Origin: Pelobates cultripes
Taxonomy: Eukaryota; Chordata; Amphibia; Anura; Pelobatidae
Length of the DNA: 64,000 nucleotides
NCBI GenBank assembly: GCA_933207985.1
Contig: OW240921.1
Span: 91,116,925 to 91,180,924 of the forward strand
Direction of reading: 5' to 3'
The position numbers and the translations under genes were made by a program. Below the pieces are notes generated by a model, which saw nothing but the letters and a program-made list of their open reading frames with translations, had not been told where the DNA came from and searched no databases. Of this stretch, positions 34,340 through 44,890 are shown piece by piece (position 1 is the stretch's first letter; each line of letters starts with the position of its first letter).

Positions 34340-35215
34340 GGAATAGGGTAGATGAATGCAGTTCCAAGATGATTCTTCCCAGCACATAAAATATCCCCCA
34401 AACATGAGCCTAGACTTCATGAAGGGTGTAACAGGAATGAAGTTTATTGACAACACACAGGCTTTTATGAGAAATTCTCCTGCAAGAGGACTTCCCACAG
34501 CAAACAAAGACAACAGCCAATCAACATACAGATTTACAATAATACACACCCTCTCTCTGCCTGGGAAATATTGAGATAAGTTAAGGAATAAACCAATTAT
34601 CTCCAGGCAGAGAGCACACAATTTCCCCAAAACTTAGAACACCCCTTTCCCCACAAGGTAACCCCACAAATTACATATCCCCCGATAGTCCCGATCTGGG
34701 AGACCAACATATCCAAATTTCACCCAGATCGGTTCAGGGGTTCTTATAAGTATGGAAGTCATGTTTTACCGACCACACACGAGGCTCCTGCCCAAAACAG
34801 TTCTACGAATTCAGCGTGTGCGGTCGGTCAATGTAGAAAAAGGTAAAAAACGAACAGCGTATCGAATGGATCCTCCTAGCTCATAGGAGCGATTGATCCC
34901 CTTGTCCGTTCGCACAAAACTACCGAATGGCACTCTCCTGGCTGTTCGGTAACTAAAGGAAGCCGGCGTTCGGTAGTTTCAGCGGTGGTTCAGGAGGTCG
35001 AGTGTCCGATTTCAGTTCTAGACACTCGACGACCAAGTCCTGCTGACTCCCCTCGTGCGAATAAGATGGCCGCTGTCTTCTATTCCACGTGGCGTTCGGC
35101 TATATGAACAGCGGCCACCCAGGGAGCCCTTAATAGATGGTTCCTTTGTAGTTAATGAGCCAGGAGGGTGGTCGGTGTTCGGTAGTTTCAAACTACCGAA
35201 CCAATATATTCAATG
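34340..35215 (-). mobile_element. LTR-like repeat, antisense, copy 1
   Basis: Shares order and sequence blocks with 46840-47196 plus 49129-49690: AGTTTATTG/GACTTTATT (AATAAA on the other strand), CAGATCGGTTCAG, ACCGACCACAC, CGAATAAGATGGCCGC, ACCCAGGGA and the GTCGGT/TTCGGTA repeats. The many TTCGGTAGTTT/AAACTACCGAA motifs give internal hairpins. No protein. Retroviral or gypsy-like class not determined. Confidence 0.5.
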
Positions 35216-35529
35216 TACATGCAATAGTTAGGAAAAGATGGAACAAAGAAGAAAATGTTAACTAAAAGTTTATTTTCTTCACATGATTGTTGGACTGTGT
35301 GTACGAGACTTTGCAAAAATATACACCTGCATTCATACATGGGCCTACGTGCATTTTTAAATCGGAATTAAATACCCGTCACACACAGCCATGGGCGTCC
35401 TGCCAGTAGGTGTCATGGTGAATGGAGAAAGGCAGGGATAGGAAACTACAGCTTATCCCTGCTTCTTTCTCCTGACTGAATCCGCAGGGGAGCTTCACAG
35501 AGTGCAGCCAGCAGAGACAGACTACAGAT

Positions 35530-35760
35530 CAGGTAAGTGAGGCATGGGTGGGGTGGGGGGGCAGCCTACAGATCAGGTAAGTGAGGGATGGGGGGCAGCC
35601 TACAGATCAGGTGAGGGAGGGATGGGGGCAGCCTACAGATCCAGAGTGAGGGATGGGGGCAGCCACAAGATCCAAGGGAGGGATGGGGGGGCAGCCTACA
35701 CAGATCAGGAGGTAAGTATGGGACATGGGTGGGGAGCAGCCCTACAGGAAGGTAAAGTAG
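35530..35760. repeat. G-rich tandem repeat, about 34-bp units
   Basis: Five or six imperfect GGGGGCAGCCTACAGATCAGG-like units with variable lengths. Confidence 0.8.
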
Positions 35761-35784
35761 AAGGCAGGAAGGTTCTGTAGGGCT

Positions 35785-36880
35785 GGAGGGTCAGCAAGGA
35801 ATAGCAAGGAATAAGAAGAGCAGAAGGGCAGCAAGAAGCTGGAAGGGGTAGGAAAGGTTTGCAGGAGCAGGAGGGTGAAGTAGAAGGAGCAGCAAGGAGC
35901 AGGAGGGGTCAGCAAGGGGCAGGAGGTTTCAGCAAGGAGTAGGAAGGGGCAACAAGGAGCGTGAATGGTCAGCAAGAAGCAGGGGGGTCTGTAAGGGGTA
36001 GGATGGGGCATCAAGGAGCAGGAGGGGTCAGCAAGGATCAAGAAGGGGCAGCAAGGAGCAGGAGGGATCAGCAAGGATCAAGAAGGGGCAGCAAGATGCA
36101 GGAGGGGTCAGCAAGGAGTAGGAAGGGTCTGCAAGGGTCAGGAAGGATCTGCAAGGGGCAGAAGGGCTGAGCAAGGAGTAGGAAGGGGCAGCAAGGAGCA
36201 GTAGGGGTCAGCAAAAAGTAGGAAGGGTCTGCAAGGTGCAGGAAGGGGCATCAAGCAGCAGGAAGGAGCAGAAAGAATCAGAAGGAGCCCAAAGGTAAAG
36301 TAGGAGAAGGAACAGAAAGGGACTACATGGAAAAGAAAGGGTCAGCAAGGAGCTGGAAGGGGCTGCAAGAAGCAGGAAGGGTCTGCAATGAGCAGAAATG
36401 AGCAGGAAGGGAAATCAAGGAGCAGAAAAGGTTAACAATTATCTGGAAGGGGCAGAAGGAGCGCAAAGGTAAAGTAGGAAAAGGAACAGAAATGAGCAGC
36501 AAGGAGCATGAAGGGGCATCAAGAAGCAGGAAGGGTCTGCAAGGAGAAGGAAGGGTCTGCAAGGAGCAGAAAGGGATCAGAAAGAGAAAGAAGCAGAAGG
36601 GCCCAAAATAAGCAGAAAGTAGCAGAAAGGTAAAGGAGCAGAATGTGCCTAGGAGGAGAGAAGACCATGTCAGAAGAAAAAGAAGACGGTGTCAGATGGA
36701 GAAGAAAATGAAATTGGAGCAGGAAGGACAAGTAAAGTGATCCCTCCAATTCATTCTGGCTTTATGTGTGGGCAGGAGGTTTCAGCAAGGAGTAGGAAGG
36801 GGCAGCAAGGAGCAGGAGGGGTCAGCAAGAAACATGAAGGGTCAGCAAGAAGCAGGAGAGGTCTGGAGCTGGAGGGGTTT
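35785..36880. repeat. GA-rich minisatellite, about 20-22-bp units
   Basis: Dozens of imperfect AGCAAGGAGCAGGAGGGGTC-type units, strongly purine-rich on the plus strand. Reading frames on both strands here (for example 35961-36170 and 35742-36074) are by-products of the repeat, not genes. A short break lies at 36640-36770. Confidence 0.9.
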
Positions 36881-36982
36881 CCTTTAAGGGGTTAAAGGAA
36901 AGAGAGCGCCCAGGGGCCTCCTTGCATCATAGCATTTTTATTTAGATGAAGTTATGGTGACCAGAATGTTCCTTTAATTTGA

Positions 36983-37075
36983 TTAAAGGAACACTATAGT
37001 GTCAGGAAAACAAACATGTATTCCTGACACCATAGTTGTGAAATCACTATTCACCCTGGCTTTATGTGATAATGA
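36983..37075. mobile_element. CTATAGTG-family MITE, left end only
   Basis: TTAAAGGAACACTATAGTG, followed by GTCAGGAAAACAAACATG with its hairpin partner ATGTATTCCTGAC. The sequence just before (to 36976) ends GTTCCTTTAA, so the end of another MITE abuts it. Confidence 0.5.
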
Positions 37076-38344
37076 CTATGCTCCTCCCCTTCATGACTCT
37101 GCCAAAAAGGGACGAAGCATGGATGTCATTACAATTATGCCCTCCCCTGGAAAAATTCCTGCGGACACCCATGTACACAGCCAATACACACATATCACAC
37201 ACAGTTTATACACCCATTATAAATATCACACACAGCCAACATATAGTATACATCACACTTTTAACACACACACATTACATCATATTACATTCACATTAAT
37301 GTGTGTTATAGTTGGGGTGCTCTATAATACACTAATAAGCACATTATAGGGAGTTGTATTGTTGTTGAGCTCTGTGACATACTCATATACTACATAGTAC
37401 TGTGATTGTTATTGTTGTGGAGTTCTGTGATAAACTGGTAAAAAACATATAGTACTGTGAGGGTTTTTGGTTGCAGTGGAGCTCAGTGATAAATGGATAA
37501 ACAGCGCATTACTTTAAGGTTTTATTCTAAATAGGTCAAAGTAAATAAGGAAAATAAGCTCCAAAGAAAAACAACTCACAGGATTATGTGACATACTTAG
37601 TCTGTCCATCAGTAATACTGAGGAGGCAGTATGGCACCCAGGGCCGTCATCAGAAATTTTGGGGCCCCTGACAAAGCACAAGGTCTGGGCCCTCCCATCC
37701 CTCCTTCCACCCCACCCCCCGGGCACACCCAATCCCTACCTAGTCCGCTGACAATGATGCAGGACTGAATGTGGTGTGTATAGTGGAAGTGAATTAGAAT
37801 GTGTGTAATGGATGTAGTGTTTGTGTGTATTAGATACTGTTTGTGCAGTGAACAAACTCAGCTGCTTCCTCCTGTTGTTAAATTTCCCCATCTGGTGTTT
37901 TCATTGGTTCGTTTGAATAATCATTATCCAATCCATTGATAGAGTCCACTTTTATTAATGGTCCTTAATTATGTATACCTTGTATGGGCGGGCTATGCGC
38001 GACACCGTTCATCTCATCACTTCCGGTCTCGATGTAACCATTTTCCTTCAGGGTGTCTGGCCAGTTCAGTATTCATCGGAAGTGACGTATCAGAATACGA
38101 CACAGCGTCACCGTCCTATCATTGACCCAAATGCATGCCGGGAACTGGAACTGGAACGGGTCTTTTTTTTTATATAGTTGTCCACAGTTCATTCCTGGTA
38201 ATGTTATCGTCGTTTTCTCATGGAAAAAATAATAAAGTAAAACATGGAAATACATATTAATAAGATGTTCCAACTTAATAACTTGTAGAACCCACTAGTA
38301 CCTAAACACTAATAATGATAAAACATTATAATGATAAATTATTT
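37076..38344. other. No gene; CA-rich tract, DNA-transposon scrap and possible PLE 3' region
   Basis: 37160-37300 is rich in CACAC. 37638-37700 (AGGGCCGTCATCAG and TTTTGGGGCCC) resembles DNA-transposon ends common in frogs. 37940-38200 in reverse may be the 3' region of the PLE fragment at 38728, because it lies downstream of it in that orientation. Confidence 0.35.
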
Positions 38345-38706
38345 CTATAGTGCCAGGAAAACAAACTAGTTTTCCTGGCACTATATGGGTCTTTAGGTCT
38401 CCCCCCACCCTCAGGGTACCACTATCGCCCAGCTTAAGGGGTGAAACTCTTACCTTTTTCCAGTGCCAGGCTCCCTCGGCGGTGAGGAACTCTCCTCCCT
38501 CTCCCAATGTCATCGCCTCAATGCTTTCCAAGGGACGTCAGCATCTTCTCACTGTGATTTTCACAGTGAGAAGCGCGGAAGCGCCTCTAGCGGCTGTCAG
38601 TGAGAAACTGCTATGTTTACAGCTGCAGGGTTAACCCTAGATGGACCTGGCACCCAGACTACTTCATTGAGCTGAAGTGGCCTGGGTGCCTATAGTAATC
38701 CTTTAA
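38345..38706. mobile_element. CTATAGTG-family MITE, reversed relative of 20388
   Basis: CTATAGTGCCAGGAAAAC at the left and GGGTGCCTATAGTAATCCTTTAA at the right. It shares CACTGTGATTTTCACAGTG, GCGCCTCTAGCGGC and GAAACTGCTATGTTTAC with the copy at 20388. Confidence 0.75.
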
Positions 38707-38727
38707 GTAATTCATTGCAGAGGGATT

Positions 38728-38845
38728 CATAAAAAATTACATAATTCAAAGTCATTATTAAGTCCTTTTGGGAGTAACGTTTCCAAGTTAAATATCCAGC
38801 GCATCTCACAATGACCCATTTTCCTAATAAGATCTTCCCCCCTCC
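38728..38845 (-). pseudogene. PLE C-terminal fragment
   Basis: Read on the minus strand it gives EDLIRKMGHCEMRWIFNL, followed by ETLLPKGLNNDFELCNFL and a stop, the conserved C-terminus of the PLE GIY-YIG protein. It corresponds to the end of the ORF at 3092-3762. The GIY-YIG core itself is missing. Confidence 0.7.
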
Positions 38846-38865
38846 AGTTTAATCTTATTAAGTGT

Positions 38866-38930
38866 TCTTGCACAGCAAGACCACTTAATGTTATCTCACA
38901 TATATATTATTCTTATTATAGCCAAATTTG
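38866..38930 (-). repeat. Inverted copy of the 16591 hairpin repeat
   Basis: AAGTGTTCTTGC/GCAAGACCACTT hairpin, then TTAATGTTATCTCACATAT, the complement of the blocks at 16591-16718. Confidence 0.65.
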
Positions 38931-39006
38931 CCACACTAACTCAGAGCCAGATTAAGAGCCCAGTGGGCCTGGTGCTGACAATTATGATGGGGCCTAATTA
39001 CAGAAT

Positions 39007-39473
39007 TGTCACGGCCCCGGCTCGCTGCGAGGTGCGGTCGCACCAGACCAGCGTGACCGCGCCAATGAACTGAGCTTACCTGCTCAGCGGCGAGTCGGGA
39101 GCCGCTCTGCCGGGTTCTCCTGGCTGCCTGCCCGTGTTCAAGATGGTGCCGAACACGCAGTCACAGCCAGATATAGCTCTGCCCCCCAGGGTCACACATG
39201 TTCTGCAGTCAGAGGCCAGAGGGTGTGTTTTCTTGTCCTGTTTTTGATATTCCCAGGATTTTGACCTTGGCTATTCCTGACTATTTTGATTCCTGGCTTC
39301 CCTGACTTGGCTTGTTAAATAGTATTGTATATTTCTGGCAACCTTGACCCTTCTCTGTTTTTAACGTATTAGTCCGGCCATTCTAAGGACCGGTTTACGT
39401 TTAATCATTTTCTGTTCTGTCTATGTAGATGTTACATAGTTCTGCGTGCTGGACCACACTAGCAGTCATGACA
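39007..39473 (+). mobile_element. Solo LTR (gypsy-like) with perfect 5-bp target duplication
   Basis: 467 bp beginning TGTCACGG and ending GTCATGACA, flanked by AGAAT at 39002-39006 and 39474-39478. TG...CA ends and a 5-bp duplication fit an LTR retrotransposon reduced by LTR-LTR recombination. It shares CTAAGGACCGGT with 22141-22623. The superfamily is inferred from resemblance only. Confidence 0.8.
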
Positions 39474-39478
39474 AGAAT

Positions 39479-39695
39479 CTTATCGACCATAGACACTAAA
39501 ACAGTCATACCTCTCAAGCGTCAAGTATCTAATGGAGATGGTGTTAGAGGGAAACTCAAAGGATGCAGCTTTAAGAAAACACATATTCTATGCTAATCTC
39601 TCTCTAATTTATGCTTTAATCTTTCAAGTAAATCCATACCCCTTAACAGCAGTTTCCAGTGAAGCAGGAAGTCAATGGTGACACTGGGAAAAATG
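39479..39695. other. Nothing recognised
   Basis: Short unclassified spacer between the solo LTR and unit B. Confidence 0.4.
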
Positions 39696-40164
39696 GGCAC
39701 AAAGGAGAGATCAGACCAGATTCCTTTGGGGTTAAGCACCCCGCCCAGGCCCCCCAGCTTCAGAGACCTCTTTAGAGGTGGCCACAGGTGTGTATAAATA
39801 GGAGGAGTTTTATAGTCATGTCACTTTTATTATTTTCTTTATGCAGCACAGATATTATCTGCAAATGTGAGTATACTCATTCAAGCACAACACTTTAATT
39901 GTTTAGTTGTTACACTGTTTTTAATTGCTTTTATCACTATTGTATACTCACTTTGCTCTTACAAAGAAATGAATTCAATACACTGTAGCTTATGTTTAGC
40001 ACTAGTAGGACCCACTGATATTGGGGTACTTTGAAGTAGTAGTGGGCTTAACATCATATGGCCATATGGTGGAACTAAATCCCCATATTTATTCTTAGAT
40101 AGGCGTTAGCCTTCTTAGTTATTAATTTACAAGTCTGAGTGCGCCGTAACTAGTTTTTCTGTAT
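39696..40164 (+). repeat. Unit B, 5'-truncated, with a minimal inverted cap
   Basis: It starts GCACAAAGGAGAGAT in inverted orientation, the same terminus as at 32883, then switches to direct sequence at CAGACCAGATTCC. About 45 bases (CACTAGTACTATTTAATT to GCGTAGG) present in A and C are missing near 40005. Confidence 0.8.
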
Positions 40165-40736
40165 GAATTTTGGTCACTGCAGCAGCACCTTTCATGTATA
40201 CGGGTGTGCCCCCAATCTCTCCTTTGTGCAATTATATTTGGAATCCAGACCAGATTCCTTTGGGGTTAAGCACCCCGCCCCAGGCCCCCCAGCTTCAGAG
40301 ACCTCTTTAGAGGTGGCCACAGGTGTGTATAAATAGGAGGAGTTTTATAGTCATGTCACTTTTATTATTTTCTTTATGCAGCACAGATATTATCTGCAAA
40401 TGTGAGTATACTCATTCAAGCACCAACACTTTAATTGTTTAGTTGTTACACTGTTTTTAATTGCTTTTATCACTATTGTATACTCACTTTGCTCTTACAA
40501 AGAAATGAATTCAATACACTGTAGCTTATGTTTAGCACTAGTACTATTTAATTTATCTCCCACATTTTTGTTATTAGCGTAGGACCCACTGATATTGGGG
40601 TACTTTGAAGTAGTAGTGGGCTTAACATCATATGGCCATATGGTGGAACTAAATCCCCATATTTATTCTTAGATAGGCGTTAGCCTTCTTAGTTATTAAT
40701 TTACAAGTCTGAGTGCGCCGTAACTAGTTTTTCTGT
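40165..40736 (+). repeat. Unit C, full length, ends at the target duplication
   Basis: From GAATTTTGGTCACTGC to TTTTTCTGT, nearly identical to unit A, with the TATA-like GTATAAATAGGAGG at 40327. The right duplication follows at 40737. Confidence 0.85.
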
Positions 40737-41008
40737 ATTGACAGTTAAAATGTCATGTAGAACTAAAAAAATCCAAAAAAAATCTTATTTTCTCCCATTT
40801 TTTTCATATTAAATTATGTTTCATAGCTAAATATTTGATATTAAATGAAAGCCCTGTTTCCCCTGAATAAAATGATATATAATAAGGGTGGGTGCATTTA
40901 ATATGAAAGAGATGAATTACGGTTGGACAGACATGTAGCGCAAATGCCAGGTTTTGTTTACATTTTGTTTCATTCACAACGTGTACATTTGACTCCTTCC
41001 TTAAGGGG

Positions 41009-42270
41009 TTAAAACAAGTCTAAAATCACGTGGATTTCTAACTAATCTTATTGATTTTTTGATTGGGTAACTAAAATAATAGATCAGGGTAGTGCAGTAG
41101 AAATTGCTTACCTAGATCTCAGTAAGGCCTTTGACACTGTTGCACATAGAAGGCTTATCAATAAACTGCAATCTTTAAGTTTGGATTCCAATATTGTTGA
41201 ATGGGTAAGGCAGTCGCTGAGTGACTGGCAACAGAGGGTTGTAGTCAATGGAGTATATTCGAAGTATGGGCTTGTCACCAGTGGGGTACCTCAGGAATCT
41301 GTACTTGGACCCATTCTCTTTAATATTTTTATTAGTGATATTGCAGAAGGTCTTGATGGTAAGGTATGTCTTTTTGCTGATGATACTAAGATATGTAACA
41401 GGGTTGATGTTCCAGGAGGGATAAGCCAAATAGCAAATGATTTAGGTAAACTAGAAAAATGGTCAGAGTTGTGGCAACTGACATTTAATGTGGATAAGTG
41501 CAAGATAATGCATCTTGGACGTAAAATCCAAGGGCAGAGTACAGAATATTTGATAGAGTCCTAACCTTAACATCTGAGGAAGGGGATTTAGGGGTGATTA
41601 TTTCTGATGACTTAAAGGTAGGCAGACAATATAATAGAGCAGCAGGAAATGCTATCAGAATGCTTGGTTGTATAGGGAGAGGTATTAGCAGTAGAAAGAG
41701 GCAAGTGCTCATGCCATTGTACAGAACACTGGTGAGACGTCACTTGGAGTATTGTACGCAGTACTGGAGACCATATCTCCAGAAGGATGTTGATACTTTA
41801 GAGAGAGTTCAGAGAAGGGCTACTAAACTGGTTCATGGATTGCAGGATAAAACTTACAATGAAAGGTTAAAGAAACTTAACATGTATAGTTTGGAGCAAA
41901 GACGAGACGGGGGGATATGATAGAAACATTTAAATACATAAAGGGAATCAACACAGTAAAGGAGGAGACTATATTTAAAAGACGAAAAACTACCACAACA
42001 AGAGGACATAGTCTTAAATTAGAGGGGCAAAGGTTTAAAAATAATATCCAGGAGTATTATTTTACTGAAAGGGTAGTGGATGCATGGAATAGCCTCCCAG
42101 CTGAAGTGGTAGATGTTAACACAGTAAAGGAGTTTCAGCATGCTTGGGATATGCATAAGGCTATCCTAACTATAAGATAAGGCCAGGAACTAATGAAAAT
42201 ATTTTTTTAAAAATTGGTCAGACTAGATGGGCCGAATGGTTCTTATCTGCCGTCATATTCTATGTTTCTA
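41009..42270 (+). mobile_element. CR1 LINE, 3' segment with reverse transcriptase
   Basis: Continues the CR1 of 30250-31078. The RT begins in RGFLTNLIDF with a -1 frameshift in a T run (41055-41060), then VTKIIDQGSAVE, YLDLSKAFDTVAHRRL (catalytic Asp), GVPQESVLGPILF and LFADDTKI with the catalytic ADD box intact. A stop at 41562 and frame change follow, then LGVIISDDLKVG, LYRTLVRRHLEYC, LERVQRRATKLVHGL, one frameshift near 41917, and AWNSLPAEVVDVNTVKEF to 42180. The 3' end carries the CR1 tail GGGCCGAATGGTTCTTATC and an ATTCTATGTTTCTA end. Roughly 300 codons between endonuclease and RT are missing. Confidence 0.9.
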
Positions 42271-43779
42271 AAGTGAAATGAATACTGATTTACAAGTGAT
42301 TTTACAATCTCTTTTTTTTATTTTTCTCTACAGATATTATTTCTTTAAGGACCTGTGACATTCAACAAGAACAAAACTAATTTATCATTATTTATAAAGA
42401 TTTTAAATCTCAATCCACAAAAAGAAGACCCACGTGACAAGTAGAGAAGACACGTTGAAGCCTTACTAATAGATATTTCTGAAACGCTATGGAAAACTAG
42501 TTCAGAAGTGGGAGTAAGGATGGATTTAAAAGATGTAGCATGTCAAAAAAATAGGAAGTTGTGGTAGATGCTGCGGTTTAATCGCAGTTTGCTACGTTCT
42601 GGCAACAGGGATGATGTTAGTAAAAAAAAAATTAAAGGTTGTAGGACTATGGTTAAACACGTGTACAGCAAACCGATTGAAAGACAGAGAGAAGTAATTT
42701 TAAAGTAAATGGAAACTTTGGGGTACAAATTATTCCCTTACTGTTAACACATTATTTAGAAAATGCATTAAATTTACAAAATTTAAAAAAAGAATCATAT
42801 CATGAAAGTTTTCTTCAATGTACTGTTCAGTGTATTCAGAGACTCTTATCCCATAATCCCTTCCAACCAGTCGTATTGCAGCTGCTATCAATATAGCTAT
42901 ATCTCAGTTCACTGTTTAGTGATCTCTTCTATGTGATCCAATTGGCAGAGCAGTGCATATTGGCTCTCCAGTCCAAGGTATGTGTGTAGAATGCACATCA
43001 AAAAATTGATATACGGCATTCCAGCTGACTGATTAACAGCTCTGATGCAGTTCTAAGTCACTGTCACTGTTAAATTGATGCAGGTCTTGAATGCTGTGAG
43101 CTTTTGCAACTGGGAAAAGTTGTGATGGTGCTTAGAGTGACCCTTTTTTTTGTTCTCAAAATATTTTGTTGTTTATACAAAAAACAGGAAAACCCTACAC
43201 TCCCTGGGAGGTTTCAATCGAGTTCAATGTAATCTATTATTTTTAGCATTGTTAGCATTGTTATAGCACCAATGTATTCCGCAGAACTCTCCATTCTAAA
43301 AAGTCTAAAGTCCTGCTAAAACAAGTTTGCAAACCTTGGTTTCTCATTTGTAAGGCAGTAATGTTGCCACTGCTCTAACCAGTCGATATATCATATTAGC
43401 TAGTTTAGATTGGCATAACCAGTGAACACAAACCTATGGCTTGCGTTCCACGGCTAGCACGCAGAGCCCTCTCTGTTGGCATGTAAGCCATAAGTTCACC
43501 ACATAGTCTACCTGACAGGACCTTGCTTCCTAAGGCTCCCCTTGTTTTACCAGGCTTCCCTGCAAAATGTTCTGGTTTGCAGCAGCAGTCAATTAGTGAG
43601 GAGAGCATGGATATGACATGTGGCATGCCCTCAATCTCTCACGAAGCAGTATTGCCGCTGCTTGTTGTAACAAACCAGGGTAGAGAGAAAAAAAGGTATA
43701 GGAGGGATGGATGAAAGTATAGATGGAAGGGAGAGAGAAGGGCATGAAAGGGAGGCATGGGGAGAGAAAAGAAGGGGCA
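42271..43779. other. No gene recognised; L2-tail scrap at about 43250
   Basis: TATAGCACCAATGTATTCCGCAGAAC (43262-43287) looks like a decayed antisense L2 end. The remainder, including the frames 42543-42728 and 43405-43626, shows nothing I can name. Confidence 0.4.
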
Positions 43780-44890
43780 ATATTATTATTTTATGATTTA
43801 TATAGCACCATCAGATTTCGTAGCGCTGTACAATGGGTGGACTAACATGTAATTGTAACCAGACAACTGGACGTACAGGAACAGAAGGGGTGGAGGGCCC
43901 TGCTTAATGAGCTTACATTCTAGAGGGAGTGGGGTATAGTGACACAAAGGGTAAAAGTAGGGGTACAAAGTAGGTTGTTAGAAAAGTATTCACTGAGGGC
44001 TTAGTAGGTAATTTTTGATAGTTGGAGGAGAGAAGTCATGGGGGGTGTGGGATAAAAACCTGCTAACAGTTTAATTGATATGCTTTCTTAAAGAAGTGAA
44101 TTTTCAATGATTTTTTGAATGAGTGGAGGCTGGGTGAAATTCTTATGGAGAAGGGAAGGGAGTTCCACAGAAGAGATGCAGCCCTGGAGAAATCTTGGAG
44201 GCTAGCATCAGAGGTGGGAGTATGGACAGAGGATAGTCTTTGGCAAACCGCAGGGGCTTCGACGGGACATACGTGTGTATTAGGGAGGATAGGTAGGTTG
44301 GAACAGCATTATGTAGGGACTTGTAAGCAAGCACCAGAATTTTAAATTGAGCCCTATATCTAACTGGAAGCCAATGCAGGGACTGACAGAGCGGGGAGGC
44401 GTGGGAGGTTCAAGCGGACAGGAAAATGAGCCTCACCGCCGCATTCATTATAGATTGCAACGGTGCAATCTGAGAACATGTAAGACCACTGAGAAGGGTA
44501 TTGCAGACGTCAAGGCGAGAGAGAACAACAGCATGGACCAGCACCTTAGCCGCATCCGGGGTTAAATAGGGGCGGATGTTTTTGAGATGGAAGCAACAGG
44601 ATTTGGCGATTGATTGAACATGAGGGGTGAAGGAGAGGTTGGAGTAAAAAAGAACACCCAGGCAGCGACCCTGCAAGGTAGAGGGGATGGTAGTGCCGTT
44701 GACTGGGGGGAGACAAACACGGGAGTAGCAACATTTGAGGGAGGAAAGACCAGAAGTTCTGTTTTGGACAGGTTGAGTTTAAGGAAGTGAGCAGCCATCC
44801 AGTTGGAAATCGCAGAGAGGCAGTCAGAAACACAAGTCAATAGAACCTGGTTTTGAACTTGATGCAGAGGAGACCCATCACCAAGCAAGA
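43780..44890 (-). mobile_element. L2-type LINE, antisense, frameshifted
   Basis: Minus-strand order: AISNWMAAHFLKLNLSKTELLVF (about 44830-44750), GVLFYSNLSFTPHVQSIAKSC and SRLDVCNTLLSGLTCSQIAPLQ (44676-44410), then LAYKSLHNAVPTYLSSLI (44334 onwards). All are the L2 region after the RT active site. At least three frame changes separate them. The 3' end shows CGTAGCGCTGTACAATG and TATATAGCACC with an (ATT)n tail at 43780-43790. Older than the copy at 8596. Confidence 0.85.

Larger units (their letters stand above)
32883..40736 (+). mobile_element. Composite insertion built of about 575-bp tandem units
   Basis: Bounded by a perfect 15-bp duplication. The left edge is an inverted partial copy (32883-33136), then direct unit A (33137-33736). 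A 100-N gap and 5.9 kb of unrelated repeats follow, then unit B (39696-40164) and unit C (40165-40736). Units A and C are nearly identical. The inverted-cap plus tandem terminal-repeat arrangement is typical of Penelope-like elements, but I see no PLE protein belonging to it and no hammerhead core in the unit. Class is therefore inferred, not shown. The 5.9-kb interior is too heterogeneous to be one element. Confidence 0.6.
31079..41008. mobile_element. piggyBac-type non-autonomous element inside the CR1, itself interrupted
   Basis: TTAA lies on both sides (31075-31078 and 41009-41012). The ends read CCCCTTAAGACC at the left and CCTTAAGGGG at the right, like the 72-bp MITEs. Its own sequence is 31079-32882 plus 40752-41008, about 2.06 kb. 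The remainder is a later insertion flanked by a 15-bp duplication. No transposase frame is seen, so it depended on an autonomous relative. The left part is rich in hairpins and palindromes. Confidence 0.75.

Noticed and set aside
35742..36170. 110- and 69-codon frames resembling low-complexity proteins
   Set aside because: Products of the GA-rich minisatellite on both strands.
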